From Clostridia bacterium (lineage in GTDB: Bacteria; Bacillota; Clostridia; Oscillospirales; CAG-272), in assembly GCA_017533565.1 (NCBI GenBank), contig JAFXHU010000012.1, positions 1-64,000 on the forward strand: a stretch of DNA of 64,000 nucleotides, read 5' to 3'. The translations under genes were made by a program, and so were the position numbers. The notes below the pieces were generated by a model that saw nothing but the letters and a program-made list of their open reading frames with translations, was not told the DNA's origin and ran no database searches. Positions 1 through 10,300 of this stretch are shown here, piece by piece. The stretch's first letter is position 1; every line of letters starts with the position of its first letter.

Positions 1-79
1 AGGTGAAAATTCGCGCGAAAAACAGGTGAAAATTCGCGCGAAAAATAGGCAAAAAGTCGCGTGGAAAACAGGCAAAAAA
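1..79. repeat. Tandem 23-bp repeat, cut by the window edge
   Basis: Positions 1-23 and 24-46 are identical except for the last base. Positions 47-69 are a diverged third copy and 70-79 begin a fourth. Each of the first two copies holds the perfect palindrome TTCGCGCGAA. The array runs off the left edge, so its full length is unknown. It lies just beyond the terminator of the heparinase-like gene. A related block is visible near 4224-4246 on the other strand. Confidence 0.85.
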
Positions 80-105
80 GCGTCCCCGCAATCAAGCAGG
101 GACGC
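73..105 (-). terminator. Rho-independent terminator of the heparinase-like gene
   Basis: Read on the minus strand, a 10-bp stem (80-89 with 96-105, one mismatch) encloses a 6-nt loop and is followed by six T residues (74-79). It lies 25 nt beyond the stop codon of the minus-strand gene at 130. Confidence 0.85.
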
Positions 106-129
106 CCATGTCAGTTTGTTTTTTATCGG

Positions 130-3100
130 TTAAATACCGATTAGGCGGTAGGACAGGCTCTTCGACTGTGCCGCCATTGCATTGATTTTATCCTTGAACT
201 CGTCGTATATTGCCTTCGCCGCCTCGTACTCGTCAAGCTCCTTCCTATAGGAGGCAAGCTCGTCTGCGTAGAAGTAGGACTGCGTATAGTAAATATCGGC
301 AAGGTCAAGATAGAAGGTATCGATGTTGTAGGTAAGATGTCTTCCGTTTTCGATGGTCGATCTTATGCTTCTTACGTTCTGCTTAATGGTGTTAAGATCG
401 GGAACCGAACGGACGTTATCCGGCTTCGTATCGTCGGCAACGATGCCCTCGGTGGGAACCCAATCGCTCATATTAACGAAGCGGGTGTAGCCGACGGGAT
501 CGTTCTTCGAGGTTATAAGCTCGATACAAACCGCCATCTGCATCGTGTTGGTGTGTGCCTTTACGGCAATTCTGCGAATAAACTGTCTTGTTTTTTCGGA
601 ATCAAGCGCGCCGTTTGCCTTTGAAAAGGCGTAATCAACCGTACCCATATTGCCCTTCAGGAGTCTGTCCTCCTCGGTTTCGCCCGCGGTGGTTACGGTA
701 AATTTTTCGTATGCGTTACGCGATACTATGGTAAGGCGAAGCGTTTGCAGCACCTTATTGTTGACCGTCCAGTAAAGATACATCGTTCTTCCGTTGGGTG
801 AAATCTCGTAGTTAATGTTGGTGATGTCAAAATGGGCAAGCCAATAAAGCGTTTGCACACCGCTTAACATTACCTCGTCCTGGATAACAACGGTTTTTCT
901 GTCATTCGTGAGAAGCATACCGCGCTTTGCGCTCGTTGCATATCCCGCGTATGCGCCCGTGTTATCTATGATTGCGTAGGAGCCGAACTCGTTCGTGAAC
1001 CAATCGGTAATCTCTCCGCCGCCCGTAAGGCTCTGTCCAAAGGGAAGCGCGTCGGGCTGTGAGGTGAGGGCAACGACGTTGTGACCCTCCGCATTCATAC
1101 GGTAGTAACGGTATCTCGTGTTTGCGGGAGCGCCGTTTTGCCCATTAAAGTATCCGTAAATGTTGTAGTTGTCAGAGCCGATATCCTGAAGCCAAATCTT
1201 TCCGCCGTTGTAGTAAATAAAGCTACCGGAGTCAACCTGACCGTGCGAGGCGTTGTTCATACCGGCAATAACGCCCGCATAAAGCGCACCCTTTTCCCAA
1301 GAGGAACGGGTAACGAACGCATCGATACCCTCCATAAAGTAATCAAGGGGAAGCTCTACCTCAACGTCGGTGTTTATGTTTTCGTAGGGGAAATAGAGAT
1401 AATCGCGGATGGAAAAGCCCTTTCCGTTATTAAGGTGAATCTTTCTGATTTCAGCAAGCACGGGGTCGTTCATAGCCTCCGCCACGAAGAAGAAGGAGGA
1501 GGTATCCATCGTACCTACACCACCGTCGTGGTAGGAGAAGGTTCTGTACTCGGATGATTCCACGTGGCAGGCGAAGTAGCAGGTCTTATCCATTCCCGCC
1601 GCATCCATATATCCGAAATCGTCACCGAGGCAACGCCAAATGGACATAAGTCCAAGGTACATAGAGTTCGTGCCGTAGCCCCAATATCCGGGCGACTCAA
1701 CGTAAGATCCGTCGGGAGCATACTGTCCCATTCCGTAAAGAGCAAGCGTTTCAAGGTTATTGGAAACGAGCCATGCGGCGGTTTCGGAGTAAGGAGCCTC
1801 TCCCTCTCCCTCGCCAAGCTGTCCAACCTCGTCGGAGCCCATAAGCACGAGAGCCGTAAGCCACATACCGCAGGTACAAACCGCGTTCCAGTTGTTAACC
1901 ATCGTGGTGTAGTAGCAAACGTCGCCCTGCGGTCTGTAATGACCGTGGTACTGCTTGTTGGATACGAGGTATCCCATACGGAGTCCGTTTTTGTAAAGAA
2001 GTCTTTCGAGGTAGCCCACCTCGTAATATTTGCTGGGAAGATTTCCGTCGGGAGCAACAGCCTCCTCGTCGTACTCGCCCTCCTCAAGAGCCTCTATGCC
2101 GTTATAAATCCAGTCGAGAGCCATAGAGTACTTCTGCGATGCGTCCGCGCAGTTAAGGAAGTGACCGGGACACCAGTGCGCCCACTCGCCAACCGCAACG
2201 AGCATATCGTATGTAAGCTGTGCAAGTCTTATATCTCCCGTGATTATGTAGCCGAATGCAATATCGTATGCCCAGCCCGTAACCGATCCCGACTCCGCCT
2301 GTCTTCCGCCCGCAGGGTCGTAGCCGTTGGTGGCAACGTGGGGGAATTTCAGCGTTTCAAGCTCCTCGTGATAGGGGTTAAGTCCCGTATATATATCGCT
2401 TTCCTTCGAGAAGGCGGATTTCGTTCCGTCCTCGTTGTAATAAAGGGGATAGCCCTTTTCGTCAGCCAGCTGATTGCCCTGCTCGTCAAGCACAGGCTCG
2501 CGGCTCGGTGCGGAGAAGTGATAGAGGAAATGGTACGCACGGTCAACCTGTGCGGTTATGCCCGTTTTAAGATCAACACCGTAATCTGTTGTGTCCGTTC
2601 CGTCGTAGATTGCGATAATCCTGTCGTAAACCTCCTGACCTCCCATAAGATAGGGGTGTGTGAAGTTGTTGGTATTTTCCTTTGCGAGGGAGTAAACCTC
2701 CTCCTCGTCGATAAAGTTGTAAACGAACATATTCATAAGCGAAAGCATATCGGTAAGGTTATACTCTCTTTGAAGAATATCGTCGATTACGGAGATTATG
2801 ATAAGACCCATTTCGTCGTAGGTAACGAAATATCCGGGGAGAAGACGCTCAATATCGTCCATTGCAACGACGGAATACTTTTCGCCCGTCACGGGGTCGG
2901 TGTAGTAGCCGGGCGCCATAGTAAGCTCCACGACGTTTCCGTTAACGGTAGCGAGGTTTCTTCCCATCGTGAGGTAGGTCGCGCCCGTGCCCGTGGAAAT
3001 ATCGTAGGACTTTCCGTCCTCGTGGATAAAGTAGCCCGTGCCGATGTAATCGAGAACTATATCGAAGGGGACGAGCACGAGTCCGTCCTTCATTACGGGA

Positions 3101-4137
3101 GCGCCGTAGTCGGTAACACCCTCCGAGCCGCCGTTGATATGCTCCCAGATGTTAACCTGCTCGTTGTTAAGAAGGGCGTAGTTTACGCCAATCTTCATAG
3201 CAAGCGACTCCGCAAGATATTCCCAGGTGGTCTTTTCGGCCGCAGCTCCGTCAACGGAAACCGTTTTCGTTTGGTTTTCGTCAACGAGAGTGCCGTAGCC
3301 GTGTGCCGCAATATCCTCCTGTGACATTCTTTCGTCAACGTAGCAGTACGCCTGGAGATTGTCAAGGCACCAGCTCTGTCCCGCGCGCTCGGCGGAGTCT
3401 GCCGCATTTTTCGCGGGGGGAAGTCCGAAACGGAAAATATCGATACCCGAGTTGCCGCTTCCCGTATTAACTCCGCAGTAATAAGGCTCGCCGCCGTCGA
3501 TAGTTACGTAAACTTCAACGTGCGTGTTCGGGTCGTATTGCGGGTTGGTATAGTCGAAGTCAACGACTACGTGCATCCATTCGTCGGTAAACTCGATTCC
3601 CTCCTGGTCCTTATAGGTGCTGGGAAGCACCTTGAGCCTGTCGTTCTCGATAGCGAGAATTTGGGTAACGACGCCGCCTCCCGAAGATCCGCCCTGCGTT
3701 CTCGTATAAAGAACGTTTCCGATATTACAGATGTCGTCGATTTTTATGTCAAACTCAACAATTGCGTGCTGCTGATGCGGGTAGTTCGCCGATTCAAACG
3801 AAACCTGCATAAAGCCGTCGGTGTTGCTCACCGCCTCGCCGAGTGCCATTGTATCAACCACCTCGAACCTTGCGAAGTAGTTGTAGCTGTAATCCGAGGT
3901 AGTTTCCTTGTCAATGAAGAATCTGTGGTTTTTTGCGTGCGATTTTTCAACGCCCGTTCCGTTAAACACGCCCCAGCCGTCCGCGTAGTCGCGGTTGTGA
4001 AGGACGATGGGCGAATATTCGGGCGTGTCACCGCCTTCGGTTTCCTCGTCGGAGGCTACCGCCAAAACGGCAAAGCAGGACACCGTTATCGCCACGGTAA
4101 GAAGCATTGAAAGCACCTTTTTAAGCCAAGAGTTCAT
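130..4137 (-). CDS. Secreted heparinase II/III-family polysaccharide lyase-like protein
   Basis: A 1335-residue secreted protein, probably a polysaccharide lyase or related enzyme acting outside the cell on acidic glycans. Residues 1-28 form a signal peptide (basic start, hydrophobic core, Ala-x-Ala end). Residues about 45-275 look like a concanavalin-type beta-sandwich with aromatic-rich strands, 310-455 resemble a copper amine oxidase N-terminal-like domain, about 490-880 an alpha/alpha toroid, and about 900-1230 the beta-sandwich of heparinase II/III proteins, including the stretch NNASHGQVDSGSFIYYNGGK. The C-terminal 60 residues look helical. The start is fixed by AGGAGA upstream of the ATG. 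It is monocistronic, with its own promoter and terminator. The substrate cannot be assigned; chondroitin, heparin or alginate-type uronides are possible. Confidence 0.8.
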   Translation of the reverse strand: MNSWLKKVLSMLLTVAITVSCFAVLAVASDEETEGGDTPEYSPIVLHNRDYADGWGVFNGTGVEKSHAKNHRFFIDKETTSDYSYNYFARFEVVDTMALGEAVSNTDGFMQVSFESANYPHQQHAIVEFDIKIDDICNIGNVLYTRTQGGSSGGGVVTQILAIENDRLKVLPSTYKDQEGIEFTDEWMHVVVDFDYTNPQYDPNTHVEVYVTIDGGEPYYCGVNTGSGNSGIDIFRFGLPPAKNAADSAERAGQSWCLDNLQAYCYVDERMSQEDIAAHGYGTLVDENQTKTVSVDGAAAEKTTWEYLAESLAMKIGVNYALLNNEQVNIWEHINGGSEGVTDYGAPVMKDGLVLVPFDIVLDYIGTGYFIHEDGKSYDISTGTGATYLTMGRNLATVNGNVVELTMAPGYYTDPVTGEKYSVVAMDDIERLLPGYFVTYDEMGLIIISVIDDILQREYNLTDMLSLMNMFVYNFIDEEEVYSLAKENTNNFTHPYLMGGQEVYDRIIAIYDGTDTTDYGVDLKTGITAQVDRAYHFLYHFSAPSREPVLDEQGNQLADEKGYPLYYNEDGTKSAFSKESDIYTGLNPYHEELETLKFPHVATNGYDPAGGRQAESGSVTGWAYDIAFGYIITGDIRLAQLTYDMLVAVGEWAHWCPGHFLNCADASQKYSMALDWIYNGIEALEEGEYDEEAVAPDGNLPSKYYEVGYLERLLYKNGLRMGYLVSNKQYHGHYRPQGDVCYYTTMVNNWNAVCTCGMWLTALVLMGSDEVGQLGEGEGEAPYSETAAWLVSNNLETLALYGMGQYAPDGSYVESPGYWGYGTNSMYLGLMSIWRCLGDDFGYMDAAGMDKTCYFACHVESSEYRTFSYHDGGVGTMDTSSFFFVAEAMNDPVLAEIRKIHLNNGKGFSIRDYLYFPYENINTDVEVELPLDYFMEGIDAFVTRSSWEKGALYAGVIAGMNNASHGQVDSGSFIYYNGGKIWLQDIGSDNYNIYGYFNGQNGAPANTRYRYYRMNAEGHNVVALTSQPDALPFGQSLTGGGEITDWFTNEFGSYAIIDNTGAYAGYATSAKRGMLLTNDRKTVVIQDEVMLSGVQTLYWLAHFDITNINYEISPNGRTMYLYWTVNNKVLQTLRLTIVSRNAYEKFTVTTAGETEEDRLLKGNMGTVDYAFSKANGALDSEKTRQFIRRIAVKAHTNTMQMAVCIELITSKNDPVGYTRFVNMSDWVPTEGIVADDTKPDNVRSVPDLNTIKQNVRSIRSTIENGRHLTYNIDTFYLDLADIYYTQSYFYADELASYRKELDEYEAAKAIYDEFKDKINAMAAQSKSLSYRLIGI

Positions 4138-4181
4138 AAGCCTTCTCCTAAAAATAAAATTCCTGTTATTTTAACATATAA

Positions 4182-4211
4182 ATGATAACACGCGAGTGAG
4201 GGTCAAGTCAA
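4182..4211 (-). promoter_or_regulatory. Candidate sigma-A promoter of the heparinase-like gene
   Basis: On the minus strand TTGACT (4206-4211) and TATCAT (4182-4187) are 18 bp apart, about 45 nt upstream of the start codon. The diverged copy of the window-edge repeat (TTCGCGCGAA-like, near 4224-4246) lies just upstream and could be an operator; that role is inference. Confidence 0.5.
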
Positions 4212-4291
4212 CAAAAAATGTATGCTTCGCGCGAAAATCGTCACCTTTCACAAAAAAACGGCGGGCGCGGTGTGTAAAATAACATATTAAA

Positions 4292-4320
4292 ACGCTATGC
4301 GCGCGTCGCGCGCATAGCGT
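4292..4320. repeat. Near-perfect 14-bp inverted repeat with one-base centre
   Basis: Arms 4292-4305 and 4307-4320 are exactly complementary around a single T, and very rich in CG steps. On the minus strand it is followed by only four T residues, so it could be a weak terminator for the spoVAF-like gene or a protein-binding palindrome. Confidence 0.7.
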
Positions 4321-4565
4321 AAGGAGGGGCTTGCGGAAACGGTCGCTCGCGCATAGCAGGCGCATATTTACGGGAGAAAACAAAGCCGAAATTTTAAATC
4401 AAGCCCGACCCTTTGCGGGTCAGACGTGCTGTTTATAAAGGCGGAGCAGCTTTTGCGGCACGGTACGCCTATTTGGTTTGTCAGCTGCCGCTTTGGAGAA
4501 GGCAAGGTAAATTTTCGGGGTGCGGTGCGCCTGCTTGAACGCAAGACGGGCAACCCCCTTGCCGC
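4321..4565. other. Intergenic stretch with no convincing gene
   Basis: This completes the 428-bp gap 4138-4565. A 74-codon frame starts on the plus strand at 4426 but has no ribosome binding site, runs into the spoVAF-like gene antisense and resembles nothing recognised. A small GACCC/GGGTC hairpin lies near 4410-4425. Nothing else is seen. Confidence 0.5.
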
Positions 4566-6053
4566 CTATCCCACGTTTTCACCGTCCCGCTTTTTAAGTC
4601 GGAGGGCAAGGCGCGCCATTGCCCGCAAGTCAAACGGAATTAAGGGGTAAAGGTAATGCCTTCGCCCCGTGACGGTGGTATTCGTCGCGACGAGAAATAC
4701 GAGCAATATACCCCCGAGAAGCAATCCCCACGCCCCGAAGCCGAAAACAAAAATAAGCGTCAAAACCCGCACGAATTTGAAGGCGTAGCCAAGCTCCGCA
4801 TTTTGCCCCGCGAAGGAGGCAATTGCGATAAACGCCATATAGAGAATGACGTCCTCCGAAAGCCAGCCGACGCCCACCGCAAAATCTCCGAGCAAGAGCG
4901 CGCCCACCACCGAAAGCGAATTTGAAAGCATATCGGGCGTATTCATCGAGGCGATTTTCAGTCCGTCGATAGCCACCTCAACGAGCAAAAGCTGTAATAT
5001 TATCGGCAAGGCTCCCGGCTCGTCGGGAACGAGAAAGGACAGCGACGGCGGTAGAGCCGCCGCATTCCGTACCGCGAGATACCAAAGCGGCGAGGCTATC
5101 ACCGAAAGAACGAGCATAAGCGTTCTTACAATACGAAGATAGCTTCCCGTAAGCGGCGGAAAATAAAAATCGTCGGTCTGCTGTAAAAAATCGAAAATAG
5201 AGGTCGGGAGTATCATAACCTGCGGCGTTGTGTCGCAGATAAGAAGTATTCGCCCCTCCAGCACCTCGCTCGAGGCTGTGTCGGGTCTTTCAGTGAGGCG
5301 TATTTTCGGAAATGGGTTATACCAGCCGCGGCGCACGAGGCTTTCCGCGAGGCTTTGATAGCCGAGAGTCAGGGTGTCGGGCTTAATTTGCCGAAGCCTT
5401 TTTTCAAGCTCGCGCACCTCACTCGGGTCGGCAACCCCCGACATATAGCACATAACCACGTCGGTGCCCGACGCTCCGCCGAGATTGAAATGCATCATAG
5501 TAAGGCGCGGGTCGCGTATTCGCCTGCGAATCAAGGCGGTGTTCATAACGAGCGTTTCGACAAAGCCGTCGTGCGCTCCCTGCATAACCCTGTCGCTGTC
5601 AGGCTCGGACGTCCCTCGCGCGGGATAGGTGCGCACGTCAACGAGGATTGCCTTGTCACCGAAGCCCTCGCCTATTACGCAGGACTGTCCCGAGAGGACG
5701 GCGTGTACTATTTCGTAAACCGAGGAGCAAAGCTCCACCTCCACGTACGGGAGTCCGCGCATTACCTCGTCCGCCGTACCTATTTTCCCCGTTTGCAAAA
5801 GGTGGGTCATAACCCTTTGCATTTCGCTGTCCTTCGCAAAGCCGTCGATAAAGAAAAAGCAAAGGTCGCGCCCGCCGACGGTGAGGTGACGCTCTATTAT
5901 ATCAAAGCTTGCCGATGCGCGCAGACACCCCGAAATCAAGGAAATATTTTCCGTATGGTCGGTGGTAAGGCAAAGCCCTCCGTATTTTTCGTAAAGCTCC
6001 CCGCCGCCCGCCATAAAAGAGCCGTAGGGGGCGATTTTTCTGTCCCTTTTCAT
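4566..6053 (-). CDS. spoVAF: Spore germination protein of the GerA/SpoVAF family
   Basis: A 495-residue GerA A-subunit-type protein, most like SpoVAF, which sits in the inner spore membrane and helps dipicolinate release during germination. The soluble N-terminal part (about 1-290) contains the family signature EPDSDRVMQGAHDGFVETLV near residue 155, and about five membrane segments follow (310-470). It ends in a short basic tail, as in SpoVAF. AGGAGG lies 5 nt before the ATG. It is not beside the spoVAC-AD-AE cluster, which lies 41 kb away, so it stands alone. A different GerA-type germinant receptor subunit is the main alternative; no GerB or GerC partners are nearby, which favours SpoVAF. 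Confidence 0.82.
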   Translation of the reverse strand: MKRDRKIAPYGSFMAGGGELYEKYGGLCLTTDHTENISLISGCLRASASFDIIERHLTVGGRDLCFFFIDGFAKDSEMQRVMTHLLQTGKIGTADEVMRGLPYVEVELCSSVYEIVHAVLSGQSCVIGEGFGDKAILVDVRTYPARGTSEPDSDRVMQGAHDGFVETLVMNTALIRRRIRDPRLTMMHFNLGGASGTDVVMCYMSGVADPSEVRELEKRLRQIKPDTLTLGYQSLAESLVRRGWYNPFPKIRLTERPDTASSEVLEGRILLICDTTPQVMILPTSIFDFLQQTDDFYFPPLTGSYLRIVRTLMLVLSVIASPLWYLAVRNAAALPPSLSFLVPDEPGALPIILQLLLVEVAIDGLKIASMNTPDMLSNSLSVVGALLLGDFAVGVGWLSEDVILYMAFIAIASFAGQNAELGYAFKFVRVLTLIFVFGFGAWGLLLGGILLVFLVATNTTVTGRRHYLYPLIPFDLRAMARLALRLKKRDGENVG

Positions 6054-6257
6054 TTTTCCTCCTGCCGTTTTTCAAAAAAGCATTTTCCCTATTTTTCCAC
6101 GGGAAAGAATTAATATACAGCATTTATTTTTTCTGCAATTCCCCCACGTAAATGCAAATATTTATTTACATTTTTGCACATTTTTGTGTAAAAATTAAGC
6201 GTTAATTTAACACGGGTCGGCATATTAAAGGGTACAGGAGAAGCCCACCGCACAATA

Positions 6258-6286
6258 TTGACTTTTCTCCCCGCGGGTGGTATAAT
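6258..6286 (+). promoter_or_regulatory. Near-consensus sigma-A promoter
   Basis: TTGACT (6258-6263) and TATAAT (6281-6286) are separated by exactly 17 bp, 29 bp before the start codon of the sugar isomerase/epimerase gene. The remainder of the gap 6054-6257 is AT-rich and carries one copy of the dispersed TTTAACACGGGT motif at 6206-6217. Confidence 0.85.
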
Positions 6287-6315
6287 TATGCCACAGTTAC
6301 AAGACGGAGGCGCTT

Positions 6316-7176
6316 ATGAAAATCGGTATAGGTCCTTATTACATGAAGGAATACGGTGTAGCAGAGGGTGCAAAAAGAATGCACCGCCACGGCTACGAAT
6401 ATTTGGATTTCGGGTTTTACTCCAAAACCGACAACAGACTTTATCCCGCTGACGAAGCGGAGTTTATAAGGGTTGCAGAGGGCTGGCGCGACGCACTCGT
6501 GCAAAACGGATACAGGGTGCATCAGATACACGGTCCTTGGCAATGGCCGATTACAGACGGAACAGAGGAAGGCAGAGCCGAAAGATTTGAGAAAATGTCA
6601 AAAGCGCTCCTCGGTGCAAGCATAATCGGAGCAAGATATATGGCAATACACCCCATAATGCCGTTCGGTATAGAAAAGCACACCGAGGAGGAAGAAAGGC
6701 TGCTTTGGGAGATGAACGTGGAATATTATTCCCGCCTTGCCAAAATAGGCGAAAGGTACGGTGTTTACGTCTGCCTTGAAAATATGCCCTTTCCCGATTT
6801 CCCCATATCCTCCGCCATTGACATAATGAAGCTCGTAAAAATGATAAATCACCCGTATGTCCGCGTATGCCTTGACACGGGTCACGCCAACGTCGTAAAG
6901 CCCGACCCCGCGGAATCGGTGAAAATCATTGGCAAGGAATATCTCAAAATTCTTCACGTTCACGGAAACGACGGCAAGGATGACCGCCACTTCACCCCGA
7001 GGCAGGAGGGTGATACCGTGAATTGGGAAGCCTTTTCCGCGGCGCTTCGCGAAATCAGCTTTGACGGAGTTGTGAGTCTTGAAACCGAACCTTGCACAGG
7101 CGATGCCACCGACCCCGAGCGAGAGGAGATTGAAATTACCCTTGCAAATATCGCAAAAGGAATTGCGGGTATTTAA
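6316..7176 (+). CDS. Sugar phosphate isomerase/epimerase family TIM-barrel protein
   Basis: A 286-residue cytosolic protein of the xylose isomerase-like TIM-barrel superfamily (also including endonuclease IV and inosose/tagatose epimerases). The usual metal-binding places are visible: Glu in CLENMPFP near residue 156, Asp and His in CLDTGHAN near 190-195, His in ILHVHGND near 213, and Glu in VSLETEP near 257. The family isomerises or epimerises sugars or inositol derivatives; the substrate here cannot be told. GGAGG precedes the ATG by 5-6 nt. It is transcribed alone from a strong promoter and ends at a shared terminator, so it seems independent of its neighbours. Confidence 0.85.
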   Translation: MKIGIGPYYMKEYGVAEGAKRMHRHGYEYLDFGFYSKTDNRLYPADEAEFIRVAEGWRDALVQNGYRVHQIHGPWQWPITDGTEEGRAERFEKMSKALLGASIIGARYMAIHPIMPFGIEKHTEEEERLLWEMNVEYYSRLAKIGERYGVYVCLENMPFPDFPISSAIDIMKLVKMINHPYVRVCLDTGHANVVKPDPAESVKIIGKEYLKILHVHGNDGKDDRHFTPRQEGDTVNWEAFSAALREISFDGVVSLETEPCTGDATDPEREEIEITLANIAKGIAGI

Positions 7177-7257
7177 CCCGCCAAGCAGAGCATAAAAAGC
7201 TCAATTGCAAATGCAATATTTATTATTTTGCAAATAATTATTTACATAAACAAAACA

Positions 7258-7300
7258 CCCCACCGACCCTTTATAGATCGGCGGGGTTTAACTATTTTGT
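7258..7300. terminator. Bidirectional terminator between the epimerase gene and ileS
   Basis: Arms 7258-7266 and 7278-7286 pair with one mismatch. A T-rich run follows on the plus strand, and TGTTTTGTTT follows on the minus strand, so it can serve both the epimerase gene and the converging ileS. A copy of TTTAACACGGGG lies just after it at 7308-7319. Confidence 0.7.
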
Positions 7301-7359
7301 TGTGTTTTTTAACACGGGGTGGGGGTTAATACCAATTTATTGCAAAATCCGTTGGCTTT

Positions 7360-10300
7360 TTATACCCTTTCAACCGAGATGGTAACAACCTCTCCGTTGA
7401 TATTCCATTCCTTCGCGTGGGTAAGTGTTACACCGCACACAACCTCGTCGGCGAGCGTTTCGTCGGCAATTTCGGCGGCGTTTTTGGTCGCAACCTGCTC
7501 TACAACCGCGTTGCCTGCGAAGCCAACGCGAATACGGTCCATAACCTCAAATCCCGAATCCTTTCTCATCGTCTGGATTTTGGAGATAATCTCGCGGACG
7601 TTACCCTCCTCGATAAGCTCGGGGGTAAGGTTTTTGTCGATAACGACGGTGATGCCCTTGTCGGAGAGCGACTCAAAGCCCTCCTTCTTCGTCATTTCGA
7701 TAAGAAGGTCGTCGCGGTTAAGCTCAATTCTTTCGCCGCCGACCTCAAACGCGATAAATCCGTTAGCATTAAGCTCGTCCATCGCAGCGTTTCCGTCAAG
7801 AGTGGAAAGGTGTCCTCTGATACCTCCGAGGAATTTGCCGTACTTCGGTCCAACGGTACGAAGCTGTGGCTTGAAGCTGTACGTGGTGAACTCACGTACG
7901 TTATCGGTAAAGATAACCTCTTTGACGTTAAGCTCCTCTGCAATTACCGAAATAAACTCCGCATCGGGTGCTGCGTCCGCCTTTACGTACATTTTTGACA
8001 CGGGCTGGCGGTTTTTGATTGCCGCAGCGTTACGGCAGGCTCTGCCGAGGACAACGACGTCAACGACCTCCTTCATATTTCTTTCAAGAGAGGGGTCGAT
8101 AAGGCTCTCGTCCGCGGTGGGATAGGTGCAAAGGTGTACCGATACGGGCGCGCTCTTGTCAACCGAGCAAACGAGATTTCTGTAAATCTCCTCGGTCATA
8201 AAGGGAATCATCGGTGCGGCAAGCTTCGCCACGGTGACGAGCGCGGTGTAAAGGGTCATATATGCGTTTACCTTGTCGGTGGGCATATCCTTTACCCAGA
8301 ATCTCTCGCGGCAGCGTCGCACGTACCAGTTGGAAAGCTCGTCAACGAAATCGTCAAGCACTCTCGAAGCCTCGGTAATCTTATAAACGCCGAGATACTC
8401 GTCAACCGTTTTAACCGCGGTATTAAGCTTTGACAAAATCCATTTATCCATTACCGAAAGGGTGGATTTATCAAGCGCGTGCTTCGTCGGGTCAAAGCCG
8501 TCAATGTTGGCATAAAGAACGTAGAAGGCGTAGGTATTCCAAAGAGTACCCATAAACTTTCTCTGTCCCTCGACTACCGCATCGCCGAAGAAGCGGTTTG
8601 GAAGCCAGGGCGCGGAGTTGGAATAGAAGTACCAGCGGATTGCATCCGCACCGTATGCTTCAAGCGCCTCAAAGGGGTCAACGGCGTTGCCCTTTGACTT
8701 TGACATCTTTTGTCCCTCCTTGTCAAGCACGTGACCGAGAACGAGAACGTTTTTGTAGGGCGCGCAGTCAAAGATAAGCGTCGAAATCGCCATAAGAGAG
8801 TAGAACCAGCCACGGGTCTGGTCAACGCCCTCCGAGATAAAGTCGGCGGGGAATTGGCTCTCGAAAAGTTCCTTGTTTTCAAAGGGATAGTGCCACTGTG
8901 CAAAGGGCATAGAGCCGGAGTCAAACCAGCAGTCGATAACCTCGGGCACTCTTTTCATTTCGCCGCCGCATTCGGGACAGCGGAGAGTTACCGCATCGAT
9001 AAAGGGTCTGTGAAGCTCGATATTCTCGGGGCAATTATCGGACATCGACTTTAGCTCCTCGATAGAGCCGATTGAATGACGGTGACCGCAGGAGCATTCC
9101 CAAATATTAAGCGGTGTACCCCAATATCTGTTACGCGAAAGACCCCAATCCTGTACGTTTTCAAGCCAGTCGCCGAATCTTCCCTTTCCGATATTTTCGG
9201 GAATCCAGTTGACGGTGTTGTTGTTTTTGATAAGATTGTCGCGCACCTTCGTCATTTCAATAAACCAGGTATCGCGCGCATAGTAAATAAGCGGAGTGTT
9301 ACATCTCCAGCAATGGGGGTAATCGTGCTCAAACTTTGGCGCGGAGAAAAGCTTGCCCGCAGCGTCAAGGTCGCGGATAACCATAGGGTCGGCATCCTTT
9401 ACGAATACGCCCGCGTAGGGGGTTTCGGGAGTAAGCTCGCCCTTTCCGTCAACGAACTGAACGAAGGGGAGCTTGTATTTTCTTCCGACGCGGGAGTCGT
9501 CCTCGCCGAACGCGGGTGCGATATGAACGATACCCGTACCGTCGGACATTGTTACGTAGGAGTCGCAAACGACAAAGTGCGCCCTTGCCTTTTGTCTTGC
9601 CGCCTCTTTTCCCGTACATTCGAAAAGCGGCTCGTAGGGACGGTATTCAAGCTCCGCGCCCTTCATTTCGGCAAGAATTTCGTATGCCTTCTCGCCTTCC
9701 TTCGCAAGGGGAGAAAGAACGGTGTCAAGGAGTGCCTTTGCCATATAATAGGTGTTGCCGTCACAGCAGGCAACCTTGCAATAGGTGTCCTCGGGGTTTA
9801 CGCAAAGCGCAACGTTAGAGGGAAGCGTCCAAGGGGTGGTCGTCCAGGCGAGGAAATATGCATCCTCGTCAAGGCATCTGAAGCGCGCGACAGCCGAGCG
9901 CTCCTTTACCGCCTTATATCCCTGTGCAACCTCGTGGCTGGAAAGCGGAGTGCCGCAGCGCGGGCAGTAGGGCACAATCTTAAAGCCCTTGTAAAGCAGA
10001 CCCTTGTCCCAAATGCGCTTGAGCGCCCACCACTCCGACTCTATAAAGTCGTTGGTATAGGTAACGTAGGGGTCGTTCATATCCGCCCAAAAGCCGACGG
10101 TGCCCGAAAAGTCCTCCCACATTTCCTTGTATTTCCAAACCGATTCCTTGCAATGCGCAATAAACGGCTCAAGACCGTATGCCTCAATCTGCTCCTTTCC
10201 GTTAATGCCGAGCTTTTTCTCAACCTCAAGCTCAACGGGAAGACCGTGAGTGTCCCAGCCCGCCTTTCTGCGGACGTGCTTTCCCTTCATCGTCTGGTAG

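Noticed and set aside
1564..3324. A 586-codon open frame on the plus strand opposite the heparinase-like gene
   Set aside because: It has no ribosome binding site, resembles no protein and lies fully opposite a gene with a signal peptide and recognisable domains. The codon preferences here leave few antisense stops.
4426..4650. A 74-codon frame in the gap before the spoVAF-like gene
   Set aside because: No ribosome binding site, half of it antisense to the neighbouring gene, and no recognisable features.
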